Below, one piece after another: positions 10,869 through 22,689 of a DNA stretch of 64,000 bases (within the stretch, counting starts at the first letter, position 1; every line of letters begins with the position of its first letter). The notes beneath the pieces were generated by a model. It saw nothing but the letters and a program-made list of their open reading frames with translations, made no database searches and was not told the DNA's origin. Position numbers and translations under genes: made by a program. The stretch covers positions 9,672,001-9,736,000 of the forward strand of contig NC_003281.10 of the NCBI RefSeq assembly GCF_000002985.6, in the 5' to 3' direction. This stretch comes from Caenorhabditis elegans. Taxonomy: Eukaryota > Nematoda > Chromadorea > Rhabditida > Rhabditidae.

Positions 10869-13205
10869 GTTTGTTTGTTTATTCGAAGTTAGATAAATAG
10901 TAACAAAATGTAGTACATAGAAGATCAACGGGGAAAATCGAATAACACATAAAATAAGAAAGACCCGTCAGAGTCCATCTTAAGTATGAAAAAAGTAAAT
11001 ACTATTTGACAGAAGAGGATAAATCAACGAGAAATTTAAAAGTATGAGATTTGTTGGTTTATGAGGTTCATAAACTGGGAGGGGGAAAGGAATGTTGATA
11101 CATTGTGAACTATACTGTTCCAAAGGGGAACGACAATAGAAAAGAAACCTTTGGACTTTGGATTGACTAGAGAAAGGAGCATCGGCCGACGTTGAGATCT
11201 GACATGCAAAATGAATCTTTTTGCACCTGGGAAATGTACAGCGCTTGTTATAATTTTATACAAGAGAATAAGCTGTGATTTTAAGCGTGTTGAGCGGGCT
11301 GTGGCCATGTTGAGAATGCTTAGGCGGTTTTTATATGAAAGTGAATAAACTAATGAGGTGTTTCTATGTGATGTTTCCGATACTTTGTATTGTATATTGT
11401 TACGTTGTAGTATTATTCTTGAGTAGTATTTGAGAGCGGATTCTAATGTACCTGACAGTTTTGAATGAGGGGGAGGGGAGTAAATGTGGGACCCATAGTC
11501 AAGAATTGGTGAGACATACGTTTTAAACAGGTTCACATAGAATTTAATGGAGCCAGAGGGGAAGGATTTTAGGATCTGTTTTGCCCTAAGAAATGCCAGG
11601 GAAGAGGTTCTATTGATATGCGATTTGAATGACAATTTATCGTCGGTGATAAGCCCGAGGTCTCTAACAGAGGAACTGGGGACGATGGGTAGGGAGTCAA
11701 TATTGAAATTATGCCTAGGGTTTTGAGTTTCTATGTGGAGTAGGGCCGTTTTGGTGGGAGCAAGCGGCAACTGATTTTTCATAGACCAATCTACAATGAG
11801 ATCAATTGTGCTTTGAAGTTCAATTGGATCGTGACTGAATGTTTTCACATCGTCCGCAAAACAAGAAAATTGAATAGAAGGGGGTATGGATAGGAGTAGG
11901 TCGTTCAAAAACAATATAAAGAGAAGGGGACCTGTAACTGTTCCTTGGGGCACCCCAGAAGGAATGGGGAGGAGAGCATTAGCGGAAACTGCTCGGCAAA
12001 ACGTCGCAACTTCATAGCAAACTCCTGCAACTTAATAAAAACATTTATATAACTTTGTAAAAAGCTGTTAAGAAGTTGCGAAAACCAACGGGATTGTGAG
12101 CGAAATTTAGCTCTAAGAAATTGCAAAAATCGTCTGAAAAGCTGCAGAAGTTTGCTTAAAAGCTAAAATGCCTAATTGTTGTTAAGAAGTTGCAAGAGTA
12201 TGCTATGAAGTTAAGCCGTTTTGCCGAGTGTGGAATTGATTTTGACTGAGAAAGTGCGATTGCTTAGAAAACAGGATATCCAATTGCAAAAGACGGGGTT
12301 GATGCCAAGAGATTTGATTTTAGAAATAAGTATGTCATGAGAGACTTTATCAAAAGCTTTGCAGAAATCGAAAAATATAATATCAAGACGTTTGTGTTCA
12401 TGGAGTATAGAATGATAAAGAGAGGAAGATCGAGTGAGGGCTGCGGTGCAGCTCCTAAAATTTAGAAACCCGTGTTGATGTTTGGATATGAGGTGACCGT
12501 ATTCAGACTTGATTCGGTGTGAAATAATTTTCTCCATTACTCTAGCAATAGTATCAGTTAAGCTAATTGGACGATAATTAGATGGATTTGAGGGGTTGCC
12601 TTTTTTGGGTATAGGAATGACAGTGGCATGCTTCCAAATGGAGGGAATGGTTGATTCTTTCAATGACTGGGAGTAAATAATAGAGAGGAGTAACGCGAGC
12701 GGTGTCGCACATTTTTTGAGCATATAAAAATTGAGATGGTGGAGTGAAAACCCGAGCTTAGGAGGAAGTTTTTTCAGAACACTTTCAACAATAAATGGCT
12801 GGAAAATGTCTTCAGGATAAATCTCATTATTATCAGTTGTTTTTGGAATGACCGTGTGGGGTGAAGGAGGAACGGAGGGGGAGTAATTCTCCAGAAATAT
12901 TTTTGTAAAAATATCACATTTTTCCAAATCTGATATGCACGTTCGGTTATTAAACAAAATAGGTGGAATTGCATTGGATTTTGTAGTTCTACTTTTGATA
13001 AGTTTCCTAATAGCTGAGTAATTTTTTCCAATGGTTATTGCTTTATCATTGGATCTTAGAATGTTTCTATGCTTGCGCATGAGAATTTTAATCTTTTTAA
13101 TCAGTGCACATTTAGCAACAGGGGAATTTTGACACTTACTTAGGGTTTTGCGGGTATTCTGTATTCTTTTCAAAATATTTGGGGGGCGATAGGTAGATGA
13201 TGATG
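10869..13205 (-). mobile_element. 5'-truncated CR1-like non-LTR retrotransposon (LINE)
   Basis: Reverse-transcriptase ORF on the minus strand, open from the 5' junction (13205) to 12229 and, after a MITE, from 11991 to a stop at 11036. RT motifs in order: NYRPISLT, IIFFDFCKAFDKVSH, GFLNFRSC, VPQGTVTGPLLF, catalytic FADD, then an LGL..DDKLSF thumb region and a C-terminal PLWNS motif. The upstream apurinic-type endonuclease is missing, as expected for 5' truncation. The 3' end is a short AAAC-type tandem tail (near 10869-10885). AAG at both junctions may be a very short target duplication or chance. It is inserted in an exon of the USP-like copy B. It cannot be autonomous. Confidence 0.92.
11992..12228. 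mobile_element. MITE nested inside the LINE
   Basis: A 237-bp insertion with perfect 12-bp inverted ends (CTCGGCAAAACG / CGTTTTGCCGAG), flanked by TG on both sides. Removing the element and one TG restores an uninterrupted reverse-transcriptase frame leading into VPQGT. The inside is rich in AGTTGC/GCAACTT-type motifs. Its ends share CTCGGCA with the element at 2771-3603. Confidence 0.92.
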
Positions 13206-14519
13206 CTTCTGGACCACCATATCAGTGAAAGCCTTTCCACTTGGCAATGCCACTTTGAAATATGGCTTGTCCGGAATCGTCGGATTTTTGCAGCCTTGAG
13301 CACTGCAAACCAGATGACTCTTGAACCGCGTGGGGTGGAGAACCTTTACTTCGGTATTGCGTTTACACTCTGCAGCCAAGTCCTGAAATTTTAATTGGAA
13401 TCAATTTGTTAGTATTCTTAGTGCGGTTTTAAACATATTTAGGCCAAGACAATCGGGTTTTTTCGATTTTTCTGCACATCTATTGACATTTTTTGAATAT
13501 ATTTCTAGTTAAAACGGTTGATTTTTTTCAAATTTACGATTTTCTCCTGAATGATATTTTTTTTATCGAAGTTAACAAATTTAGACTAACTTTCGAAAAT
13601 TTAATTCCTCTATTTAAATAAAAAGTTGGGAAATTTTTCTAAATTATTCGTATTTCTATATGTAATTTTTTATTACAATTCTCTTTCTCGGATTTTTTCG
13701 AGCCTAGTTTTTTTCTCTAAAAACACCGCAATATCGAAAAACGACTACCATATTCGGCGAGGAAATTTCTTTTTTTGATTTTTTGTGATTGATTCGCCTT
13801 TGGGTAGTTACATAATAAGTTATTAAAGTATCTGATACTCACCTTCATCAAAACTTTCAACGCTGTTGTACACATATTGCGTCCCTTGTGCAACTTGCTA
13901 TAGCTGTGCATTCTTCTCAGATCACCAACGACGTCTTTCTCACCAGATAGAATTTTCCTCAGCTCTTCATGAATTGTCCCTACGCAACAAGTACGGAAAT
14001 GATCCTCGAAAGATGAACGCTTCAAAAGTTGTAGTATAACATTCATGAAGCAATCATCTCCGAGGTTGCGGAGGGAAAGATATGAAGAGGCATGATGAAT
14101 CTTCACCGGGCGAGGGAGAACGAGCGGTGGACCTGAGATGGTTGCATTAGCTGAATGATGAACAAGAGGGACGCGTATAGCATGTCTCAGAAAAGTATAC
14201 AAAAATGATTTGATCTGCGCTTAACTCTTCGATGACCGAGTTGTTAAGGTTTTTCGCAGTTTTTTGCAATTCAAGGTTTTTGCTGTTTGGGGTTATAACA
14301 CGGTATCTGCACTCCCACGCTCGAAATATTTTCAAGTCGAAATTGCACAAAGACGCATTTTATTACCACAGTACCTTGAAATAATACAGTAACCTGCTTC
14401 TTGTAAATTATATTCTTTGGTTCGCGGGTTTCTGTCTGGAAAATATCATGGTTGTACCTCACTGAACAAATGTAACATGATATTTGAAAATAAAGTTCAT
14501 CGTCTCAATGCATGCGAAT

Positions 14520-14740
14520 TTAGTCGATCCATTCTTCGCCTACGGTGCGGATCACAGCTTTCCAAGCTTTTCGGTCCTTTGCTTGAGTGGACCATGGGGT
14601 GATGATGTTATTGCCCATATCCCTCGTGGTGATTTCCTTCCTCAGAGAGTCGGTCCATCTCATCGGAGGCTTTCCAACAGGTCTTTTCTTTTTATGGGAT
14701 ACCATTCTGTCATCCGTGTGGTCCATCTTTCTGTTCTCCT
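14520..14740 (-). mobile_element. RTE-type retrotransposon 3' fragment
   Basis: A 68-codon open frame on the minus strand with the typical C-terminal tail of RTE-clade LINEs: RPVGKPPMRW, a W.T.A.DR..W segment and a short end. The 5' part is gone. The 3' sequence below 14520 (to about 14400) is probably its untranslated tail. Confidence 0.75.
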
Positions 14741-14743
14741 TGC

Positions 14744-15002
14744 AATGTACTTTCAGAAACTTGATCGGTTTCTTGTGACAGATATGTTTTAATTACATAT
14801 TGTTTGTTGGCTCAAAAAGAGCAGAAGATCATGCAGAAAACTTTTTTCTTAATGTCTGCCAAGTTTTGTAAACTTAGCTTTCGGGAACTGAGAAGTTTAG
14901 CCAAAAAATGTGAACGATATCATTTGTTACAAGAACATTGTTTATTGATTAAATTCTTAAATTAGAACCCGTTTTTGGGAATAAGTTTTGGATTTTTTTA
15001 AA
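14744..15002. repeat. Composite repeat joining two dispersed segments
   Basis: Bases 14744-14915 match 1054-1217, and bases 14917-15002 match 7131-7215, all on the same strand. At 14.9 kb the two segments are contiguous, but at the left of the window they lie about 5.9 kb apart, flanking the ugt-60 locus. Confidence 0.8.
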
Positions 15003-15029
15003 GAATTTTTTTTCAAGAGAACAAAAAAG

Positions 15030-18000
15030 TTATGGAATTGGGAATGAAGGTTGTGTAGCTGAAGTTTCGAATCTCTTTCTCCTCACACTTTTCACCCAAA
15101 GCTTCAACTTGTTCGGCTTCTTGCCAGCAGCAATCATTTTATTTTCTTCTTTTTTCAAATATGATATCTCTTCCATTCTGAAATTAATTTAATTCTCTAA
15201 ACAACGGAGTAACGTCACTAGAGTCGATTTTTTCCTAAATATTCCAAGGAATTGATTGTTCAGGCGAGCCTGGGGTGCAATAGTGGCAAGAACCCGAAAA
15301 ATAGTGGCAAGAACCCGCACCTTCCAAGTCTACTTGACTGCTTGGGGAGCGTCATCCTCAGATGAAGCGTACTAGCATCAAGTCAGCCATCCCAAACAGT
15401 AAAACGACCATTCAACTTGAAAGGTAGGAGGACACGTTCCTCTCCCAACTGCTTTCGGACCTTAGATAAGCTGTCATCTTGAATGGTCGATTAAGACCTT
15501 TCGCGATTCGAGCAAATCCGGCCCTCGGCAGTAAAAAAAGAAAAAGTAAGTAAAAACGAGCAGTACCGAAGTACTCTTCCATTCCATCATCAACCGCAAG
15601 GGTTTCAAGAGGTTCCAAGACACTCCAATTTTTGTTAATTCCAGAGTAGCACACTGGAAAATAATTTCAGTTTTTTCACTTACTGCGCTGCACTTCCAAA
15701 GTGATATTTAAGACTTCTAGTATCATCTGAATCCAATGGTTTAACTGATCCTCCAGTAAATACATCAGGTTTAACTTCTGGAAGTTGATCGTAAGCATCA
15801 TCCACAGATGTCAATCCAATTGCAAGATTTCGATCAATAAGTAAATTACAATCAAAATCATCAGCATCTTCTCCAAATGGATTGAGTAATTCCATTGCAA
15901 CTTTTAACCATCCCATATAGAAAATGAATTCGATGATTGTCATAAATGGAATATAAAGATCAACTTCAGTCTTATTGTGAGCATCAGCAGAAATGAAGAA
16001 TTGTCTTGTGAATATGCAAAGGAAAAAGTATGTATGTACAGCCATATTAACAAGTTGTGGGTACATTAATGGAATTGGTACCCAATCATACATAGAAACA
16101 GTTGTCAGAGCACTTCTGAACTTGCTGATTTCCTGAAATAAAGTATTCAAACTTTACACAGAAATTGAATTTCTACAAAACTTGTTGCTAACGATTTGCA
16201 TAATTGTCGGGAATAATCAACAGAAAATAAATTGCAATTTTCACCAAAAAGAGCACTCCGGACCAATCAGCTCTTTTTAATTTTTCACGATCTGTCTGAT
16301 TGGTTGAGAAAAGGGCGTAGCAAATCGCCGATTGGTTCGACGTTCTCATCTTGGAGGGAATTCAAAGTGTGAGATTAGATAGAGTTTTTAAAAAAATCTT
16401 GGTTGGTTTCGATTGGATTTTATCTTGGCTTTTTCATTTCTCCTCTGAGGTTTTTTCTGTACTATCTGTACAAGAAAAATTATGTTACATAAAATCTGTA
16501 CAAAAAAACCTGTGCTATAGCATTTCTTGCATTGTCTCCATCAATACTTTTCTCAGTTTTTGCAACATTTAATAGTTCGAGAGCCCAATTGAAGCTGACC
16601 CAATACTTTTGATATCTTGATTTTATTGAATTGAATTTTTCAAGTTCATGAGGTAACATGATTCCTGCCTGAGCCACTGCTTCAAGTGTCGGGAAACGAC
16701 GACGAACTCCAACATGAATGTCACGAAATACAAGGCATTGGGAAATGACACAATATCTGAGGAGAACTAGACGATTTTTCTGAGTTTTTGCATTGCTTAC
16801 CTTATTATATTTCTTCTAATCTGTCGTGCTCTATCATCAGTTCCACGAACATATGCAGAAACAAATAGTGCAATACTAAATTTTAAATTAGGGTTTTTAA
16901 ACCAAAAAAATATTACTTGTCAATATTTCCAAGACTTGTATATAGTTTTAACCATCTCCGAATAATTATGTTACAGAAGAATCCGAGTACAAAATTGAGT
17001 GGAAGGTATCCCATTCGTGCATCACAATATTCCCCAAAACGTTCGAAAATACTGAAAATATTTGGAACATTTTAATACTGTAATTATCGTTCGTTTTTAA
17101 TAGTATCATTTTTCAAAAATAAAATTCAGAGTTCGGGCGGTTTCCACTTTTTTTGGTAAACTACATAATTTCCTTGTTCTGCCTGTAAAAATTCTAAACA
17201 TTTTTTGAAGCGTTTTTATTTTACTTTTGTTTATTTTAGTGCCATAGGAGTATTTTTTAGCATTTTTCCAGCTCCAACTAGATATGTTCACTTATTGGAG
17301 ATCTATATAGATGACTAAACAACTGCCTATTTGCCTTTAAGTCGGCCTGCGCCTGACTTGGACCTAAACCCATGACGATAGGCAGGCGCCAGGTCCTTCC
17401 CAATTATACTTACTCTTTCTGACTCCTCGTCAATGCAAATCGATAAATAACTGAAACCAAAGAGTATGCACATATCCAAACAATCAACTCTCTGCAATCA
17501 TTAAGTTTTACGATGTGTTAACATTTTCAAGAATTGTTGATAAGAACTTCTTCATTCAGAAGAATTGACTCGTGATCTATTTCATTATCTGTTTTATTTG
17601 TGGAGAGTGGGAGTGGTAGGTCAAAAAGTCAAAAACTTACTTGTACACAGCTTGCCATAAAGATCCACGCCATTTAAATATCATTCTGACAATCATTAAA
17701 CTTTTTGATGTTGCCAAGTCATAATTGTAATTGTAAGAGAGCTCTTTTCTCTGGAAGTATGCGCAATTGGGAATTAAATACAAATATAAGTTTCTGACAA
17801 TACAAGGTTAGCTTTTAGGACCAGAAAAAACATTTGTAGTGCCAGAAAGAAAAAAATTTAAAAACGTGTTAACATCGCATTTTTTGTAGATCAAATTTTA
17901 ATGGGAAAGCCTGACAACGCGTGAAACTTGAAAAAAGTTACATGCTTGAAAACATTGAAAATTTTTGGGTTTTTTTCAAAATTATTTTTCAATAGATTTA

Positions 18001-18219
18001 ATGGAAACGTATTTATGTAAGCTCTTCAGAAAAACATTTAGACGCGCATTTTTCACCAACTCCATAATAATTTCTCCTAGATTATAAAAAAGACGATACC
18101 TTAAAAATATCTGGAATCTCAAACGGCCAATCGGTGAAATCAAATATCTTCGGAGGTTTCACTGGAACATCATCTGGCTCTTCGATCACAACGCATTTTG
18201 GGTCGTTATTGTTGGTCAT
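15030..18219 (-). CDS. best-4: Bestrophin-family anion channel, best-4
   Basis: Predicted 453-residue bestrophin. These are pentameric, Ca2+-gated chloride/anion channels of the plasma or ER membrane. Eight exons: 18100-18219, 17641-17750, 17414-17491, 16917-17051, 16801-16875, 16510-16756, 15684-16132, 15030-15177; total 1362 nt, phases consistent. Family features: RWRGS-type N-terminal helix, neck-like FVLGFF followed by RRW, the G-DDRAR-RR--RY segment, and the Ca2+ clasp around 339-353 (NPFGEDADDFD..LIDRN). The protein is short compared with human bestrophins (about 500-670) and has an extra 40-residue acidic N-terminal lead before the usual start. The final exon encodes a Lys/Arg-rich tail and follows a repeat-filled 506-bp intron. 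The other reading after exon 7 would end within about ten codons. The symbol is from recalled gene order. Confidence 0.92.
15178..15683. repeat. Repeat-filled last intron of best-4
   Basis: Contains an 18-bp direct duplication (AATAGTGGCAAGAACCCG, near 15280 and 15300). It also has an inverted pair CGACCATTCAA / TTGAATGGTCG (near 15410 and 15480) and the motif GGCCCTCGGCAG. It looks like inserted repetitive DNA rather than coding sequence. Confidence 0.6.
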
Positions 18220-19238
18220 AACGTTATTTTTATTGAAAAACAGAAAAACTGATATGTCACTGTTGAATGATTTCTTTTTATAGTACTGATAATTTTAAGC
18301 ACCGCCCTTGGCATTTATTTGACGCCAAAAAATTTACCGTCACAGCTGCAATTATTTCGTGTTTATTTAACTTTTGGTCTTGTTTTTTCGGTCATCATAT
18401 AATTAATTACATACTTTGAAAAATCGATAATAATTCCGTATCGCGGAAAGTTTTAAAATAAAGTATTTCTTAAAGGCGCACACCATCTAGCATTTACAAA
18501 ATTATGTCCTTTCGAGACCAGATACCGTACTTTTGGCGTAAATATCGTAAATTTTCGTGTCAGGGTATTTTTTACTTTGTTCGCACAAACTCCTGTGTAT
18601 TGAAAGTCAATTAATAATATTTTCATTCATAGTATCAGTGTTGTAAGTAGGAACCTATTCACACATTATGTTTTTCAGTCTTAACAAAGATAATTTTTAA
18701 AATTTATGTGATAAAAAACGGTCTACCACAATATAATATAAAAACATGTCTCTACTATAAGGGATAGACGTCACAATTTGTTTGGGAATGTCAAATTAGG
18801 AAAATCGTGGCGTGACTCGCCAACTTGCATGCGCCTCCAAATATCTCGCTGGTTTCATGATATCGATGAGAATTAAAAATTTCATAGTGTTTCCGAAAAA
18901 GTGATTCTTCCGAAAATCTTTAATATTTTTATTACCAATTCAGTAACTTATTTTCCATTTCCGTTATCTTAGTTGTGATGTCATTCGATTTTCCAATTCT
19001 TCTTTGAAAGTATTTGTTGAAATATAATTCTAATTAACAAGTCATTTTATTTTTATCAGCAAGTCTATTTTTAGCAGTTCAAATGCTCGAAATTCCGGAA
19101 TAGAACAACTAATCGAGCAGATTAAATGTGTTTGATGAACTAGTTCAATGGCGGGAAAAGGGTGGAGATCAGTTTTGAAAATCGTAGGGAATAAATTAAA
19201 AAGGGGTAATCGATGCAATAATAATGAATAGTAAACGT
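18220..19238. other. Intergenic between set-3 and best-4
   Basis: About 1 kb holding the best-4 promoter side and the set-3 3' region. A half-copy of a dispersed palindromic repeat (CGAGACCAGATACCGTAC) is at about 18513-18530. No gene seen. Confidence 0.55.
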
Positions 19239-22200
19239 TCAAAGATCCTCTGATTGTTCCGAGTATTTCCACAGCATTCTTGCTCGTAATTTCAGTTTTT
19301 CTAGCGTTCTGTTAATTTCGTCAGCATTCTGATTGGCAACGACATTGACGAGTTTGACGACGAGCCTGAAAAATAATAATATTCAGAGATTGCAGAAAAA
19401 ACCCCGAATCATGGGTCGGGTCTCGGCAGGTTTTCGGTGGCAAAAGCATAAATTCAAAATTTTCAATTAATTTCGCTGATTTCGCCAATTTTAATGCATT
19501 TTTGTCCCTTTTGTAATGTTGTCCGTTAAAAAAAGTATTTTTATACCGAAATGATTAAAAACAAAACGAAAAAAAAAGAAATTTCTGACAGACCTAAAAA
19601 CTCAAAACTCAAAAGTTTTCAGTTTTTCAGTCTGTCAGAAGTGTCGATTTTTTTTTCTGGTACCAAAATTTTTTTCTGCGTCTCCATAATATCGAACATA
19701 CTCCGAGAGTGGATGTAAATCAACATAGCAATTCCGAAGAAGTCGATGAGTTACTATTAAAAGTGACATTTTTTCTTCATTTTCGCATCCGACCTCCTTG
19801 TTCCATGCAAGTATCGTCATCTCGACATAGGGACGTACTGAAAATTAATTTAATTTCAATTTTTTTTAATTTCAAGAAATTGAATGCCTTCTTAAACTCA
19901 CCCAAATATGGATCATAAGTGATTCCACGAAATTTCGCATTTTCCACAAACTTCTTCCAAAATTGAAAAATCAATTCCGTGTAGGTTTCTGAATCGGGTC
20001 TCCGAGCGAATGCAATGATCAAGTTCTCAAGTTCCTTCGATCCACGTGGTATATTCTCAGTGTAACTTGTGATGTCGGTAAAGCAACTTGCATTCGTCGC
20101 AATAGTTTCAGGATACTTTTTGGGTTTTTCGAGTACCTTCAAGCTTTTCATTTTGAAACACGATTCGCAATGACAAATGAATCCTGATACACTTGCAAGG
20201 AAATTCTGAAAAATGAGAAATTTACAGATAATATATAATAACGTTGGAGAATTAAAGTTGGTAAAAGATAGATTGTGATACGTTTGGCTCGACGGTTACT
20301 CCGACTTTCAAAAAAATTGGATGAAAAAAAAACGTTTTTTTTATTACAATCCTGAGAGATGGCCTGAAATTATTGAATTTTGGTTTCTTTTTATTTTGTG
20401 CAATTTAAAATATATAAATAAAAACGAAAGTGTTAGATTTTTCGATATTTCCAAAAATTGAAAAGTTTAGATTTTTTTAAACCGAATAAATAGAAAATTT
20501 AGAGAGAAACCATTTTTAATTAAAACATCGAGAAATGACCGGAAAATTATTGAATAGTATTTTTGTTATGAAAAAACGGAACGAAAATTCGGATATTTTC
20601 AAAAATGGAAAAGTTTTTGATTAAAAAAAAAAAGAAAAACTCCTAGTGTGTTTTCAATTGAAAACCCTTTTTCTATTATTTCTTGAGTGAATTAATTTGA
20701 AAAATGAGCTTACAGTTCTCTGCTCAAAAGTATGTTGATGATATGTGACTCCATAGCTATCAAGAAGCTCCTCTCTTGCTCGAACTCCCTGGCTGACAAA
20801 GATGAACGTGTTCCGGACAAAGCTGAATTTTAAAAACATGGGGTTGATCTGTATAACCGGGAAAATCTTACAATCCAGAAATATTTGGAGTGCAGGAATG
20901 ATTAAAAATCGACGAAATTGGGAAAAGTCCAGTAGCCATCGGTAGATTGTCTTCTCTGTATTAAAATAATTGATCTTTAAAAACTAAAAGCTTCCAAACA
21001 CTTACTGGCTTTCTATTTGTTCAATGCTGTATATTGTGTGTGCATTTTTTGCAGATCTTTCGGCCATTATTCTCAAAGCTTTTGTAAATGTCATTGTTCG
21101 ACTAATTTGATCCAATCTTCCCCAATTTTCATCCTGAAAAGCAAATAAATGTTCACAAATGAATTTTGTTCAAATTTCTTACAGTTTCTAATGATTCCAC
21201 TATTCTTTTTATTGCATTTTGAATCGCCGGCGCTTTGAAAGCTTCTCCAATTTCTGGAAACGGTGTCAACTGGAAGATTGCTTCAATATCCTGAGTGGAA
21301 AGTGCTTTCGGGGCACAACTTGGTGGTTCTGAAAATGAAATAAAAAATTCAGCGCAATGGGGATTTATTTTATTTTAATGTATAAATCTAGAACGTTAAA
21401 AAATAAAAAGGGAATTTGTTGGATTCTCCTTGGTTTGGTGATTTATTTTTCGTTTTAATTTTTCCAAATTTATGATTTTTTTTGAAGCAAAATCTCCATT
21501 ATCACTACTCCTTTTTTAATAAAATCATGTACCTGGATCACTCGATTGAACAAGCGATGCAATATCCGCAAAAGGGTAAGAAAACACCAGATGCGCAGCG
21601 AGTTTGAAAATTCCGAGCTCATCAAATTCTCCACAAGCTATTTCGTCTGGCTCGTAAAACTCCTCGCAGTTTTTGCAGTATCTGGAAAAAAATGTAGACT
21701 TATAAATTTGCGTCGTATTTTTCAATTACTAGTATGAGCAATTTTGCGCCAAATATACAGTACCCCGGTCTAGACACGATCTTTTTTGTGAACGCGAAAA
21801 GGTGTGCGCCTTTAAAGAGTACAGTAATTTCAAACTGCCACAGCAACAAAAGTTAAACCGAAAATAACTGTTGAATACTTAATAGAATTTTTTACAAATT
21901 ACTTTTGTGATTTTTTTTGAATTTTGCAAAAAAAAATATTAAAAGAGCTTGATTAATTTAGAATTTCCGCGCAATTTTTGAGTTTTTCGGCTATAATAAT
22001 TTATGTTTTTTCCACTTTTTTTCGCGAAAAAAATTATGAATTATCGGTTTTAATGCAATTTTAGAATTTCAGCAAATCTCCTTCTGGTTGCCAAGTTTCT
22101 TTACGAAAGGATGTCTGAAAAATTTGTAATAAAAAAATTATCAACACCAGATCATTAATTTGCGCGGAAATTCAAAAAGGATTGAGCCAATTTTTTTTCC

Positions 22201-22571
22201 AAAATTGATTGAAACTGTTATATTTAGTATATTGAGACTTGACGGCGCATATATTTTCAAATTTCACAACAATTTGTCGTGTCGAGACCGATAAATTGCA
22301 AAATTTTGCTTCTGGAGAGAAATGTTAAGTTGCAATTTTCACGACGAGCTACTTACGCAAATGACGCATTTTCGGTTATTTTCAGACATCGATAACAATT
22401 TTGTGGATCAACGTTCACGGTGATTCCCGTTTCCACACAGACAACAGTTCCAATAGGAATATCTTCGATTGCTTCTACAAATCTTCCACGTTTTTTGTCC
22501 CATTTGACCGTGACTTTGTCGCAGAGCTGTGGGAAATGTTCATTTGACCGAAAAGACGGAACTTCCACCAT
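19239..22571 (-). CDS. set-3: SET-domain (SMYD-like) methyltransferase, set-3
   Basis: Predicted 465-residue protein-lysine methyltransferase of the SMYD type (SET split by a Cys cluster). Nine exons: 22357-22571, 21533-21681, 21183-21328, 21006-21133, 20872-20955, 20714-20822, 19902-20205, 19702-19837, 19239-19365; total 1398 nt, phases consistent. SET-N lies at about 28-46 (GRFVEAIEDIPIG). A zinc-type CxxC...CxxC is at Cys59/62/74/77. The SET core has NHSC at 231-234 and DSYG at 262-265, and a post-SET C-x-C-xx-C is at 288-293. The C-terminal half is helical. Exon 8 must end at GA/GTATGTT (19702); its longer open frame is intron. An acceptor-like CACAG just before the ATG, plus bud-31 only 233 bp upstream, suggests SL2 trans-splicing as the second gene of an operon. 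Substrate unknown. Confidence 0.92.
21746..22300. repeat. Nested palindromic MITEs in set-3 intron 1
   Basis: Outer arms: 21746-21781 (GCGCCAAATA..., GGTCTAGACACGA) and about 22277-22300 (GTCGTGTCGAGACCG). A second, inner inverted pair GAATTTCCGCGCAA / TTGCGCGGAAATTC lies at 21961 and 22173. The outer family also occurs at 44436-44713 and, as a half, near 18513. Confidence 0.7.
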
Positions 22572-22683
22572 TCTGTGAATTATATCGGGATATTAACGGT
22601 TGAAGCAGATTTTTAAAGTATGAAAGAAGACAAGAAACTTTAAAAAAAATCATTTTAAGAATCGTTATTCAGCCTTCCAATTC

Positions 22684-22689
22684 TTTATT
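22684..22689 (-). terminator. bud-31 polyadenylation signal
   Basis: AATAAA on the minus strand, about 115 bp downstream of the bud-31 stop and about 113 bp upstream of the set-3 ATG. This is the spacing expected inside a nematode operon. Confidence 0.6.

Larger units (their letters stand above)
10582..14202 (-). pseudogene. USP-like copy B, disrupted
   Basis: A paralogue of the gene at 7698-9269. Exon 1 (13843-14202) keeps a better Cys box than copy A (RNLGDDCFMN). It could instead begin at an acceptor (CATTCAG) at 14151. Exon 2 starts at 13382 but is cut at 13206, between the Lys and Pro codons of a VVQK/PW stretch, by a LINE (10869-13205). It resumes at 10865 and runs to about 10582. Compared with copy A, the 3' part lacks a net 67 bp covering the His/Asp box, which also shifts the frame before the conserved C-terminal LFVFE. 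Three independent lesions make a functional product unlikely. Homology with copy A extends beyond the stop into the first bases of the neighbouring spectrin-like exon, which marks one edge of the duplicated unit. Confidence 0.85.

Noticed and set aside
11036-13173. Reverse transcriptase as a host gene
   Set aside because: Endonuclease missing, split by a MITE, inserted inside another gene's exon: a dead LINE copy.
14147-14350. Possible upstream exon of copy B (LELQKTAKNL..EELSADQ-type frame with a GTATAC donor)
   Set aside because: Overlaps a common worm repeat motif and has no counterpart in copy A; not enough to support an exon.
15412-15654. 80-codon minus frame between best-4 exons 7 and 8
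   Set aside because: Out of phase with exon 7 and composed of repeat sequence; the 15030-15177 exon fits phase and ends sensibly.
17335-17400. GC-rich hairpin-like patch in a best-4 intron considered as a tRNA or snoRNA
   Set aside because: Inverted GCCTGCGCCTG / CAGGCGC arms are typical of a dispersed worm repeat; no tRNA A/B boxes or snoRNA boxes.
19635-19701. Extension of set-3 exon 8 into its long open frame
   Set aside because: Only the donor at 19701/19700 (GA/GTATGTT) joins exon 9 in the clearly coding frame.
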